Part shown: positions 46,684 through 57,454 of the stretch, piece by piece
Numbering within the stretch: the stretch's first letter is position 1
Layout: each line of letters starts with the position of its first letter
Assembly: GCA_002150815.3 (NCBI GenBank)
Contig: NDFF03000394.1
Location: 62,001-126,000 of the forward strand
DNA from: Grammothele lineata
Lineage: Eukaryota > Basidiomycota > Agaricomycetes > Polyporales > Polyporaceae
Direction: 5' to 3'
DNA length: 64,000 nucleotides
Translations under genes and position numbers: made by a program
The notes under the pieces: generated by a model
The model's input: the letters and a program-made list of their open reading frames with translations, nothing else
What the model was told of the DNA's origin: nothing
The model's database searches: none

Positions 46684-49600
46684 TCCAACAAGGACCACTC
46701 AAGCGTCGGGCTCGAAGCTTGGAGCTCACCGCTACTCACTGAGTCATGTTGACACGAAGACACCAGATCAGGAGTGTCGCAGGCCCCGGACGCTCGGCGC
46801 GCCGGATGCGTCACCGTCGTAAACAGATGAGGCGGCGAGCGTCGGTGCGCCTATCCCGATTCGGGCATGGGCGGGCCCTCGATCGGGGCCGGCCGAGATT
46901 CCAGAACGCGGGATGAGACGCAACGATCGGGTTGAACAGTCGGCCGCGACTGCGCTCCCCGATCGGTCGTTGTCGCGGGACCCCACAACATCTCTTAGTG
47001 CGTCACCATGCTTTGGGGCAGGGACGCGTCGCGTGAGGAATCGAACCCGTGGAAACGATCACCGGGTCTTGGTATAGGTGTTTGAGTCGAGGTTTTGAGA
47101 CACTGCAAGGGCGGATGAATGATTAGCTCAGTATAGTACTAGAAGACGACAGTCAAACCAGGGTTCATGCAAGGCCATCCATCAAGATTCGAACACAGTG
47201 CAAGTGCAGGCGTTGACTGGGATGCACCGCCAAGATGAAGAAAAAGATGAAGCACGCCCTGCGTTGATGGCGTACTCATTTTCTTTCTTTTGATGCCTTA
47301 GGAAACGGAACACTACTAAAAACTAGTAAAAGCGTCAATACTATTCAACTGCAACATAATTACCTTGCACGATGCATCTCCACACGAACACGAGTCTCAC
47401 TGACGTGCGTTTACTACTAGCCTATACAGCATCCATTCTCGTCGGCGCGGCCTGAATCGACTACATGCACGCCGTGTTCATCAGTCAGAGATCGTATTTT
47501 GTGACCACGCGCATAGCCGAAGCAGCCCTTGTAAGACCATGAGCTATTGGCATTCATGCCAGCTGTCGAAAGGGAGTGAGTATGCTAGGGAATACATGAG
47601 TCAAGTCTGGACACTTACGAGACAACTACTTTCCCAGCAAAAATGCAAGTCTTGTGGGAGTGACTCAATGCACCCCGCACGTACACGCCCATAAACAAGG
47701 TAAGCATGGCGCCGGAATGGAGAAAGAACTGTCCTCTTTTGTGCTCCGGCGAGCTTCGACGCCAACAGATGAGAGGTGCGAGCCCTTCCGGCCCGTGCAT
47801 ATACGTACCTAGAGTAACTACGGAACAGACACAAGAGCGTACACGACAGTCTATGGACACTGTCTGGTAATTTCTTCGCGTAGTGCTGGTGCGCCTTGCC
47901 TTGCGCGATATAAACTTGAGCACCTATGGACCTCTGGAAGTTCTACACAAGTCCGGTCAGGCTCATGAGAACTCCGCCACGAGGATCGAAGACAGGCGAG
48001 AAAGGCTTACGCATAGGAAACCGAGGTCTGCGCGCTGGCACTTGTGCTTGAGGAGCTTATGCTTTACTTTCAGCTTACTTTCAGCAATTGGTCTACAACA
48101 TTCTTTCCCTATACCGTGCGACCTGTCGATTCGGGGACGCAGCTCTACATGCAAAGTGTGAATGTTCAAGTGTCAGCTCCGAAGGCTCCTTCGTAGCACT
48201 TACAGCAAACACCCGACACGTGTCTGTGCGAATCCGGCACGAACTTGAGCGACATACCGTCGTATTGTATTGAAGGCGAGTTCTGGGGTTCCGGAGCCGA
48301 TCGTGAGCTATTTTCATCTCAATACGTGCTGTAATGAAGTGACGAAGTGCCTCTGGCCGTCTGTAAAAACTTGATTCGTCGTCCTTCCGAGGAAAAGCCC
48401 AGAGCGGCCCCTGTGAGTTTCACGCCGGCGCGTCGGGGCCCAAACGACATTATAATTGAGATCATAGGCCGACGCGTGACCGGACGCATTCAACGACCCA
48501 CCCGCACGGCCGACGACGCCCGTACACTAAGCGGAGTAGTGAGTAAGCGTGACGAGGCAGAACGGCCCACAAAACCACCGGGCTCGCGCACCCGACGTGA
48601 CTGTGCATGAGGGGCTGAATGGATGATGTCGCACGGCGGCGGCTGGCGTCCGGCCGAACCTCCGCGCCATTCGCCCGTCGTCGGACCCGAGGCTGACTCC
48701 GGCGTGCCACAGGAACCGTTCCCTTGTACCACTGCGGGCGTAGGATGATTTGGGCTGTGATGGGATATGCTGTGAGGTTTGCACGTGGATATCGCGGGAG
48801 CGGGACGAGGTTGTGGGATGGCACGGCCAGGCGGCACGGTGCTGACCAATGCACTGACGACTCGGGGCCTGCTGGTTGGGCCTGGCGGTATGAAGAGGTA
48901 CGCACCTGTGGCCGGATGTTGTAGGAGTCAGCGAGTGCCCTACGTCGCTCAATCCGGAGTCGGTGTACACACACGGACCTTCATTTGCTTCGCAGGGGCG
49001 CCGCACCTTCGAGTGATACTTTGACGCAAGGAGCGTCTCTGCTGGCGAAGCTTTCCGTTGCGCGGTTGTTAATGGAATAGGCCTGACAGTACTGCTTGTG
49101 GATAGAAAGGCAGGCACTGTGCTGTGCAATCAGAGTCTTGTTCCTAAACCTAGAGCAGAAATTGACGTGCAGGTGTCGCAAATGCGATCTACGCGGGGAA
49201 AATATACTTGAATGAGTGACGGACGTACTACACAAAGACAGCCCAACTGACACTCACGACAGGATAGCGCCAAGACGCCGTCTGTTATACGTCAGAGTCT
49301 GTCTTGGCACGGACAGTGACATCGCGGAAGAAGAAAGCAAAAACGGCAACTTGAAGGAGTCCTCGAGGTTTCTGCACGACGTGACGGTTTGGGGCTCTAT
49401 TCGGGAGAACCTATCGTTGCCTAGCGGGTCCTGCGACGGATTTGTTTGATGGCGGTCGAGCGGGCGTGCCGACGGCCGGCGGGAGCGCACGTCGGCGGAG
49501 AAGGGCGTACATCTGCAGTGCTTGTGGTCGTAGATCCTGATGTCAGTCGTGTCATACCCGTCTGTCAACGACGTCGAGCAGGAGTCAAAAAATTGCGGCC

Positions 49601-52406
49601 CCTACCACATTCCACAAATTTGATGTTCTGTATCTGGCGGTAGTCCAACTCTTTGAGCTGGCTGTGTCGTTTGAAGCGTGATGACGCATTGCTGGTTCCG
49701 TTATGCGTGTTAACACCATCGTTGGACGACACAGACTCTGTACGTGGCACTACATTCCGATTCGGGAACCTGAAAGCCTATCAGGTCGGGGTCAGTTCTT
49801 GGCACAAGTGGTGTAGCCTGTAATGTTCGCGCAGTGCTCCATTCAGGAAGGCTGCTTGAAAAAGTCGGACTTCGGACCCACGGCGAGCGTCGTCGTCATT
49901 TATTGACTTCGTCCGACAGGCCTCTGCTGGAAAGTCCTGGCGCTGTGGCGGTGACTCGAACGAGCGACGCAGGACTGTGGTCTGCTTTGAGCCTTCTGGA
50001 AAGCTAGGAAAAAAGCTTCCGGTCCGATGAGCGAAGGCAACGGCGGAAAGCGGTTGTCGTGGGTCTGAGTCGGAGCTCTGCGCACAGTGGCACGGCGACG
50101 GTTCGAACTGCGGTCGGTAGTCACGTTCTCCCAAGCGCTTCACGGGCGTCTTATTAACAGCGCTTATGGCAGACGCCCGGTGAGTAATAGCGCTCATGTT
50201 CTTTTTTTGCTATGCTTTCATGTTTCGCTGGTGTGTACTGACTCCTGAGCACAGGAGTGAAGTGTCTGTTATCTACACGGCTTCTGGGCGGCATACGAGT
50301 GGTTTTAGCGAAAGGCGGCTTAAGTTCCCAAGCAACAGGAATTGCCTTTTCCAATGACCGAACGAACCCGCTCCCAGACAGCGTGCCACCCGCCATCCTG
50401 GAGATGACATACGACGTGAGAGACGTTTAGCCTTGTCTCAGCACGCAATTGTATCAACACTAGTGCGTTGCGAAGTCTGTGAAGGTGTCATAGCCTTATA
50501 CAGCTCAATGACTGTGATATCCGTGGCGTCATATCGCGGCCGCCGTGCACTGAAGCACGGACTTCGCGCGCGTCTTCCGCATATATATCCGGATGGAGGT
50601 TCTATCTATCCTGGCACTGTCGAGACCGCAGCCATAACTTCCGCGATAACGGCGGTAGTGACGGCCGCGGAAGCAGATCGCGCGCACTCAGTAGCACTCA
50701 TTCAGATGCGTATATACGCGGGCTCTGACGAGACGGAGTGGATATCCAGGAGATCGCGAAGTATGACTCTATGCGGTACGCGCCCGAAATGGAACGGGCC
50801 TCCTGCTAGCCTGGATATCTATCATCATCATCTCGACGCCCGCGATGTATGTGGTCGCCGGCGTGGGCGCCGCGGCGTTACGCCCAAACACCATCTGGTT
50901 GTGTCCTGAGACATGTATGCCTACGCCTTCGCAATCATGGAACAACGAAGCTGGTACCCAGGGCTTTGGCAGATCGGTGTGATGCACGCGCACCCGTCAT
51001 ACGCCGTAGCATGGCAGCGGGATGCAGAGATGAGGTTTGGGTTCAACAGAGAGTGGCAGGGCATATACATCTCGAACGGGGGACGCACGAGTGTGCGTGT
51101 TACATGAATTGCGGTGACTACGGAAGGGTGGATATGACCGGGCTCAGATGGAGCTTCTACGTCAAACCATATGAACGAGAAGGCGGCTTGGAGTCTGGGC
51201 TGGCGCAGGGAACATTAGATGAAGGCGGCGAAGATCGGACGGGTACAAGGGTTGCACGTATCCGGGCTGTCAGGAGGGCGAGAGTCGCGCTCAAACGTGC
51301 TTCAGCGGTGCAAGGGCACTGGGTATGTAGGCGATCGTCGTGGCACGCCGCAGCTCGAGGCTAGAAGGCAGAGAAGAGGGATAGAGAGCGCAGCAATATC
51401 TCGGTGGATGAGGCCGAGAGGACAAGGTGAGGAAGACAGACAGCGGTGCAGGAGAGGACCCGCAGGACGCGAATGCTGTGCAAAAAAGCGGAAGACGATT
51501 GTCATGCCGGCTGCGAGGACGCAGTCGAGGGGACGAGCGTGGGGAAGCGGTACAGGTCCACCCGGGGATAGAGATCGGGTCCCAGAGAGGTTCACATGGG
51601 AGCCGGGATGATTGGGGGGGATGAGATGAGAGCATATGACATACACGCGCCCGCGTTCGGAAAGCGAAGGCGAGGAGGCGCGAGCGCGGAAGATGAAAGG
51701 CTGCGGGGGTTCCATTGTTGGCTATCTTAGTGTATGCAGGTATGGTAGCGAGAATGGGGCAGATGGGCGCGGGGATGGCGGGGTGGGCGGAGAGGGTGCA
51801 AGTTGCCGTTCCGGGTGGATGACTGGAGAGATGGGGTGGCGGTGGGAACAATGCAGGCTGAGGGGCTGAGGGAATCAGAAGTGTGCGGACAGAGTAAGAT
51901 CCAGGCAGGAGTCGATGTGGCATATGGAGAGCGTCCGTTTGCGCTCGGACGAGTCATGTGGAAAATTTGCGTGTGATGGGGCGACATGACGAGAGCTGGC
52001 GTGAGGCGTGCAGCAAGTATGTGGCGGGCAAGCGGGCGAGGGTGGCGCGGTGCTACTGCGAGACGGAGAGACGGAAGGAGCGACGAGTGAGAGAACGGGG
52101 CGGGCGTAGACAGTGCGTAGACACTGCCTGGGAGGCGGGCCTGGTACGGGACGCGCGAGGGCGGGAGCTTGGGAGGCTCGCGCGGGCTCGGGAGCCTTGC
52201 GGGCTTGCGGGCTTGCGGGAGCCTGTGCACGAGATCCGGCAGAAAGGCGAGCACAAAGGCCGAAGCGCCGGGGAGTGAGTGGGCACAGCGCAGCGTGACT
52301 CCAGCCAGGGTGTTTGCGCGTGTTTGCCGGTGGCTGTCGACCGCACCGCTCGATATGCCGACTGACTCTGCGCCGAGCTCTCTCCAGCTGACTCTCCCAA
52401 CGCCCC

Positions 52407-52412
52407 TTATAA
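52407..52412 (+). promoter_or_regulatory. TATA-like element of the cyclin gene
   Basis: TTATAA occurs in an otherwise GC-rich stretch about 200 bases upstream of the upstream ORF and about 440 bases upstream of the cyclin ATG. The pyrimidine-rich sequence that follows could hold the transcript start. Confidence 0.4.
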
Positions 52413-52602
52413 CCCGCCCCGCAACGCTTCGTCTCCCCGACGCCTCCCGCACTTTCCCGCGCCTCGTCTCAGCTTGTCTCTTGACAAACACACCAACAAA
52501 CCTGCTTTCAGAGCCCTTGCTTATCTAGGCAACGAGCTCTCCCCCGGATCGTCCATAGTCAGTCGCTGACTAGGACATCCACAACAACCCCCACTCTTCG
52601 AA

Positions 52603-52767
52603 ATGTTCTGCCCCCGCTTTACCGCAGTATACCCCAGTCCGTCCTCGCTTCGCCTCGCCGCTCCCGCCGTCTCCGATCCCAACGTTCTTCTTGCCTCCAA
52701 GTCTCTCGCTTCCTCTATCTTTATCGCACAGTCCACCTTCACCGCGTTCCATGCTACTTCTAACTGA
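52603..52767 (+). promoter_or_regulatory. 54-codon upstream ORF in the leader of the cyclin gene
   Basis: An ATG at 52603 opens 54 codons (MFCPRFTAVYPSPSSLRL and onward to FHATSN) and stops at TGA 52765-52767, 77 bases before the cyclin ATG. Its codons favour C at the third position, like real genes in this window, and its sequence is not simple repeat. A translated ORF in this position would reduce initiation at the main ATG, so it is a candidate translational control element. No expression evidence is available, and it could also be a chance frame or a separate small protein. Confidence 0.5.
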
Positions 52768-52844
52768 ATATTAATACGATAATCCTGGTCTCGCTTTTCT
52801 CTCAATCATCGATCCTCCAATTCGTCTCTCGCGCGTCTCCGACA

Positions 52845-54963
52845 ATGAACATCCATGCGGTCACCCACTCGCTGCCCCATCGCGGTCCTGGCGCGTCGCG
52901 CGCCAGGGCCCGCTGGCAGCCCTATGCCTCCACTATCAATTGCTCCAGATCTCCTCCCTCAGCCTACCTCCACACTCCTGCATCTTCCGTCTCATCAATT
53001 TCTCCCTCCACCGTACAACTCCATCCCGTATCCGAGCTCAAGGTCCCCTCCCAACAACCCTCCGTCCGGGATGTCCAGAAGACAAAATATGCCGCTAAAC
53101 TTGTTGGTGAGTGTCGTCTCTTCCGCATACATTTCCCAGCCATCCCGCCACGCTGCCTCCCGTCTTTTCTGCATCGTTCCCGTGACCTCATGGCGCGCCG
53201 AGTCGCCCTCCCGCCCGGTTGCGTTTGGGCGCCTCAGTGCGCCTCCTTTATTCGGATGTGTTCTCTCAACCCACGCGGGCGTGAGGTTCAGACGTTCATG
53301 TTCGCGCTTCACAGATCAAGCGGTAAAAACGCTCAGCGAGGCTTGGCATCCCGACGACATCCCCGCCGTCTTCACAATGTGTGCGCGCGAATCTGCTCTT
53401 TGCGCCCAGCCCGACCCCCCGTCCCTTCATCGCCCATCCGCCCCCGTCAATGCCTTGAACGGTATCTCGGCGTTGTTCACCTCGCGCAACGGCCAACTCC
53501 CTTCTCCGATGTCCCCGACGACTCGTCCGACGCCTTCTCCGCCCGCGGACGGATACGAGTCATTCTCGCAAGCGCCCAATGGCTCCGGTGGGAGCAACCT
53601 TATCCCGATCAAGGGATTCGTGCACGAGGTACTCCGTCGGTCCCGGACCTCCACCGGCGTCCTTCAAACGGCTCTGTGCTACCTCGAGGCCGTCCGGGCG
53701 AAGGTTCCGGGACTTCTCCAAGCGGAAAAGCTCCGGCCGACTGCGCTCGCCGCTCAAGAGGAACCCTCGGAGCCGCGAATCATCAAGGCCGCACTCGAGG
53801 AACTCCCCTATGTTGTTGCGTCGACCGACGCCCCTGAGAAGACCGCGGGTCCGATACTCGAAACCATTCGAATCGGTGATACGGTTCTTGTCAGCGACGT
53901 CGACACCGAGCCTCGCCCTGCGTTCGCGACCCCAACCCCAGAGGCCTCCTCTTTGGCGCCCCTTCCCTCTCTTCCCTCGCCCTTGTGTTGCCCCCGCCGT
54001 ACCTTCCTCGCCTGTCTAATCCTGGCGTCAAAGTTCATGCAAGATCGTTCGTATTCGAACCGTGCCTGGGCCAAGCTTGCCGGTTTGCCTCCTCGGGAGA
54101 TTGGCCGTTGCGAGCGTGCGCTCGGCGAGGCGTTGGAGTGGCGACTCTGGGTTGGCAAGCTTCCCGCGTCGTCTTCTTCGTCGGATGGTCCCAGCCATGG
54201 TCGGACGCTATCGCGGTGTCGGAGTGACGGCGATGTCCTTTGCAGCTCCGTCGATACTTGTACTCGCTCGTCGACTGCGGCGTGGGCGACTACCCGGGCT
54301 GCGGGCTACGTCGGGGGTGCGGCGTGCTCGCGCATGCTCTCCCTTCCTGCTCCGCTTCCTCCCCCAAGCATGCGGACGCGCTGCCTGCAGCGCAGCGCGA
54401 CCGTACCCTCGCTTGGCTCGGACGTCAGCACGACGCGCGTCGACCCATTTTTCCTCCCTGCGGCGCGCAGCGATTCGCTGGGCGCGTACTACGACGCGAG
54501 GCCGACACCTGGGACGGGCTACGACCCCGCATTCGCAATGGACGCGGAGCCCCAGACCGAGGTGTCTCCGATGCTATCGACGCCGACTCTTGCGTACTCG
54601 CCGATGTCGTCCGCGTCGTCGTCGTCCGACGGCTCTGAGGACCGCACCATCCAGATGCAGATGTTCGTTGATATCCCGACGCCGGCGATGTCGATGTGCA
54701 GTGTATCTGGCGGCTCCGCTGGCCCTTGGGTTGCGACGGCCTCCTCCTATACCCCGGCGAATCCGGCGAATCCCTACGGCTTCAATCCGTACGTCAATGC
54801 CTCGTATGCAGCGTGTTCGGAAGATCCGGAAAGGGCCTACGCTGGCTCCGCAATCTCCTCAAGTATCCCTTCGGCGATGAAGGCACCAATTCCCTCTCTC
54901 CCGTCGTTCTCGGAAGCGTTCCCGGATCAATGTCTTGGCACCTTCGGTGTGGGTCTACAGTAA
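52845..54963 (+). CDS. Pcl/Pho80-type cyclin (PCL5-like)
   Basis: Two exons, 52845-53106 and 53315-54963, give about 636 residues. The start at 52845 (MNIHAVTHSLPHRGPG) is the only one that keeps frame across the intron, joining YAAKLV to DQAVKTLSEAWHPDDIP. The other long frame starting at 52855 would shift. The cyclin box follows: PIKGFVHEVLRRSRTS, GVLQTALCYLEAVRAK, a long insertion, then RRTFLACLILASKFMQDRSY, SNRAWAKLAGLPPREIGRCE and RALGEALEWRLWVGK. The C-terminal 250 residues are Ser/Pro/Ala-rich and probably disordered. Cyclins of this group bind Pho85-type CDKs and steer them to substrates in nutrient and amino-acid responses. Resemblance to Pcl5 is inferred from the conserved helices. 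The insertion inside the box, of about 100 residues, is longer than usual. Confidence 0.88.
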
Positions 54964-57297
54964 CTTGACCTCCTGTCCCTCTAGTCCCCTGCGGGGAAAG
55001 GAGGGAGAGGAGTCTACTTCATATCTTATTGGCTCGGGTTGTTTTTCTCTCTCTCTTCGAACATTGTATCCCTGCCATTACTCTCCTTCCTGTCGCATAC
55101 GTTCTGACCTGGTTTCTTTCATGCATGGTTCAGTGTGGATGCCCCTCATTGTCATTGGCTCGCGAGACCGTTTTGTGATCGTTTCTCATACTCTCCTACG
55201 TGCTACCTCGATTATCGTCTCTCGTCTCGTCTCTCTGTCTTGTGACATTGTACAACCCTTGTACATAGATATGCTCTCATTCTTCTCCTATGCTCGTATG
55301 CCATACTCACCGCCTCCTAGGTCTCGTTGCGAGCCTGGCGATGGGGCTCTACGGCGGCTCCCGCGCCCCACGCGCGGTGAACTGCTGTGTTGGGTGATGG
55401 AGTTGAGGGTAGTAGGATGCCGTTTACGTTGGACCATGGCGCACCTGGACCGGACCCTGGGGATCTCGAGGACGTCGACGACCGTCGGACTCGCACCGCG
55501 CGTCGCTCGGTTTCCTTTGGCCATCCTCCGGGTCCGGACAGGGACGACCACCGCGGTTCCATCGGCGTGCTGCTCCTCCCCTTCCCGGCGCGGCGTGGTC
55601 GCGATCCCGGGCGAGGACGAGGGCGGCCGCCGCGCGGCGGGCATAGGCCCCCCGAGCGTGCGTGGCTAGTGTACTCGACGACTGTCCCGGACGCAACGCG
55701 AGTCTGGGCATGAGGGTACCGCCGGTGATATGCACATGCGCTCGCTCCTCGCGGTACGGCGCAACCGTCGTCGAATGTCTGCCCTGCCCCTTTCCGAAGT
55801 CGGAGTCGAAGTCGGACGTGGACGCGGACGTCGATGTCGATGTCAAGTGCGGCGGTGGCCAACCCCGCTTGCGAACGGAGGAAGTCCATCCCCGAGCTCG
55901 ACGTCGACTTCGACATGTAAGATCCGCCGCGCCCCAGCATGAGGCCAGCTAGTCCCTCGCAAGCCCGCGAGCTATCTCGCCGCTGCCATCTGCCAGAGTG
56001 TGGCCAGACCAGGACCGTGCTCTCGCCCGCGTCGACGTCGATAACCGCCGCGGCTGTCGGATAAGCAAGTACACCTCTCCTCCTATCTGCTTCGTCCCCG
56101 TGACCTCGTAAGAGCTGACTGCGGTCTGTGCGCCGCGAATTCCCTGTCCCCACGCCCAGCGTGTCCTGGTCCGAACCATTTTTGAGCCTCAGCCTGGCTG
56201 GGAGCGTCCCACCCCACGCCGAGGTACGGCCCGTCGCGCGTCCGTCCCCGCTCGCTGAATGTCTCGTCCTTTCTCCACTCTCGCGCCCCTCATTCTCGTC
56301 TTATCGCCCCACGTTTAGCAGGTCCCTGTTTAGGCTCGACGCGGCCAACCGCGGCACGCGAAATACGGAAGCCCGCTCCCAGCGGCGGAAGCCTATGTGC
56401 ACGCGACGCGTCCACGCGCGTTCTCGCTGGCACCCCCGGTCCCACGCAAGCCCATACACTTGCCTGCGGCCGTCCCGGCAAGAAGCGCGCGGCGCGGGCC
56501 TCGAGTGACCCAAGGCCTAATGCTGGTGCTGCCGCTGGTGGGGCCTGGCGGTGAGTTACCCCGTCTCGTCCGCCTTCCCAGCCCGCCCGTTCCCCCTCTA
56601 GTGCCTGTCTTCAATGAGATTCCGCTGACGTCCGTTTTAACATGCTTCCTTTGTTGGACGTTCCTCACGGCCGTGTGTGTCGCCCGCACGACGGCCGAGG
56701 TTACACGTCGGACGTCGAACATCGCACGGCAGGCGCGGGAGCCGAGCCCCTAATAGCTTGCGGCGCGACGGCGGGATGCCATGTATGCGCGCCCCACACG
56801 ACAGAAGACTAACTCTCCTATTCAACCCACTGTATCACGCTACCCGCCTTCCCACTCGCGAAGTGCGATGGCGCGGCGCGCACGTTTCTCGTGCTGCGCT
56901 GCGGCAGTCGTTCCGAGTAGGACGTAGACCGGTCGGTACTTCCATTCGTCTCCTAGTCAGCGCCTGTGTTGAAACAAGCCTCTCAACCTTCAGGCCTCAG
57001 GCTCTAGGACTGACGCAAGCCGGGATGCCAACTTTGTGGTCTACAAATGTGGTTTTCACCGGGGTAACAAAATGCCATCGTTGACATACCGGCGTTTAAT
57101 GCTCGTCCCCGCGACACCCGAACGCCTACAGGCTCGACGACTCTCTTCAGTTTTACGCTCGCGGTCGATCCGGCAATTCGATACCTCACTCTCTCGGGAC
57201 CTGATCCACTGGTACGAACGTAACGGACCAATATCCCGTGCTTCGTACAGGGCCTGGACTCTGTTGACTCTTCCTTACGGCCATGATACCAAGCATA
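54964..57297. other. Intergenic region between the cyclin gene and the LINE insertion
   Basis: The first 300 bases are pyrimidine-rich 3' flank of the cyclin. From 55290 to 56180 several long open frames exist on both strands, including one of 278 codons on minus, but none has a recognisable domain and no single frame looks consistently coding. The remainder is unassigned host DNA up to the LINE target site. Confidence 0.45.
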
Positions 57298-57307
57298 GCA
57301 TCCCGGT
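57297..57307 (+). repeat. 5' target-site duplication of the LINE
   Basis: AGCATCCCGGT here recurs exactly directly after the poly(A) tail at 63786-63796, counting the last A as shared. This marks the 5' end of the element at about 57308. Confidence 0.8.
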
Positions 57308-57454
57308 TGACCTACCCCTCTTTGCTTCTTACCACCTCTGGCGACAATTTTCCCACGCACGAGACTCGCAGGGGGAGCCTCGTAGTGTGCGGTTTCTGGG
57401 CCTCTTGGGTCGTCTCTCTAGAATACAACATAGAATTAGCATACAAGCACGGTA

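Larger units (their letters stand above)
42652..52602. other. Gene-poor region of about 10 kb
   Basis: No supported gene was found on either strand. Open frames are many but short, without recognised domains or a consistent coding look. Two small perfect hairpins are listed separately. A short tandem GGCTTGCG-like repeat is visible near 52190-52220. The last 200 bases hold the promoter and leader of the cyclin gene, with TTATAA at 52407-52412. No transposon motif is legible. Confidence 0.5.

Noticed and set aside
47033..47060. tRNA-like T-arm word (reverse of GGGTTCGATTCC)
   Set aside because: The stem does not pair properly and no acceptor, D or anticodon arm can be built around it.
51291..52491. 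Long minus-strand frames upstream of the cyclin gene
   Set aside because: They are Pro/Ser/His-rich composition artefacts opposite purine-rich DNA, without motifs.
52855..53314. Alternative start of the cyclin at 52855 in the longest open frame
   Set aside because: It would be out of frame with exon 2 after removal of the GTGAGT...CAG intron. The frame starting at 52845 gives the conserved KLVDQAVKTL junction.
55317..56153. 278-codon minus-strand open frame between the cyclin gene and the LINE
   Set aside because: It is Arg/Gly/Ser-rich without a domain, and two other frames over the same DNA look equally open. Weak coding cannot be excluded, but there is not enough to call a gene.
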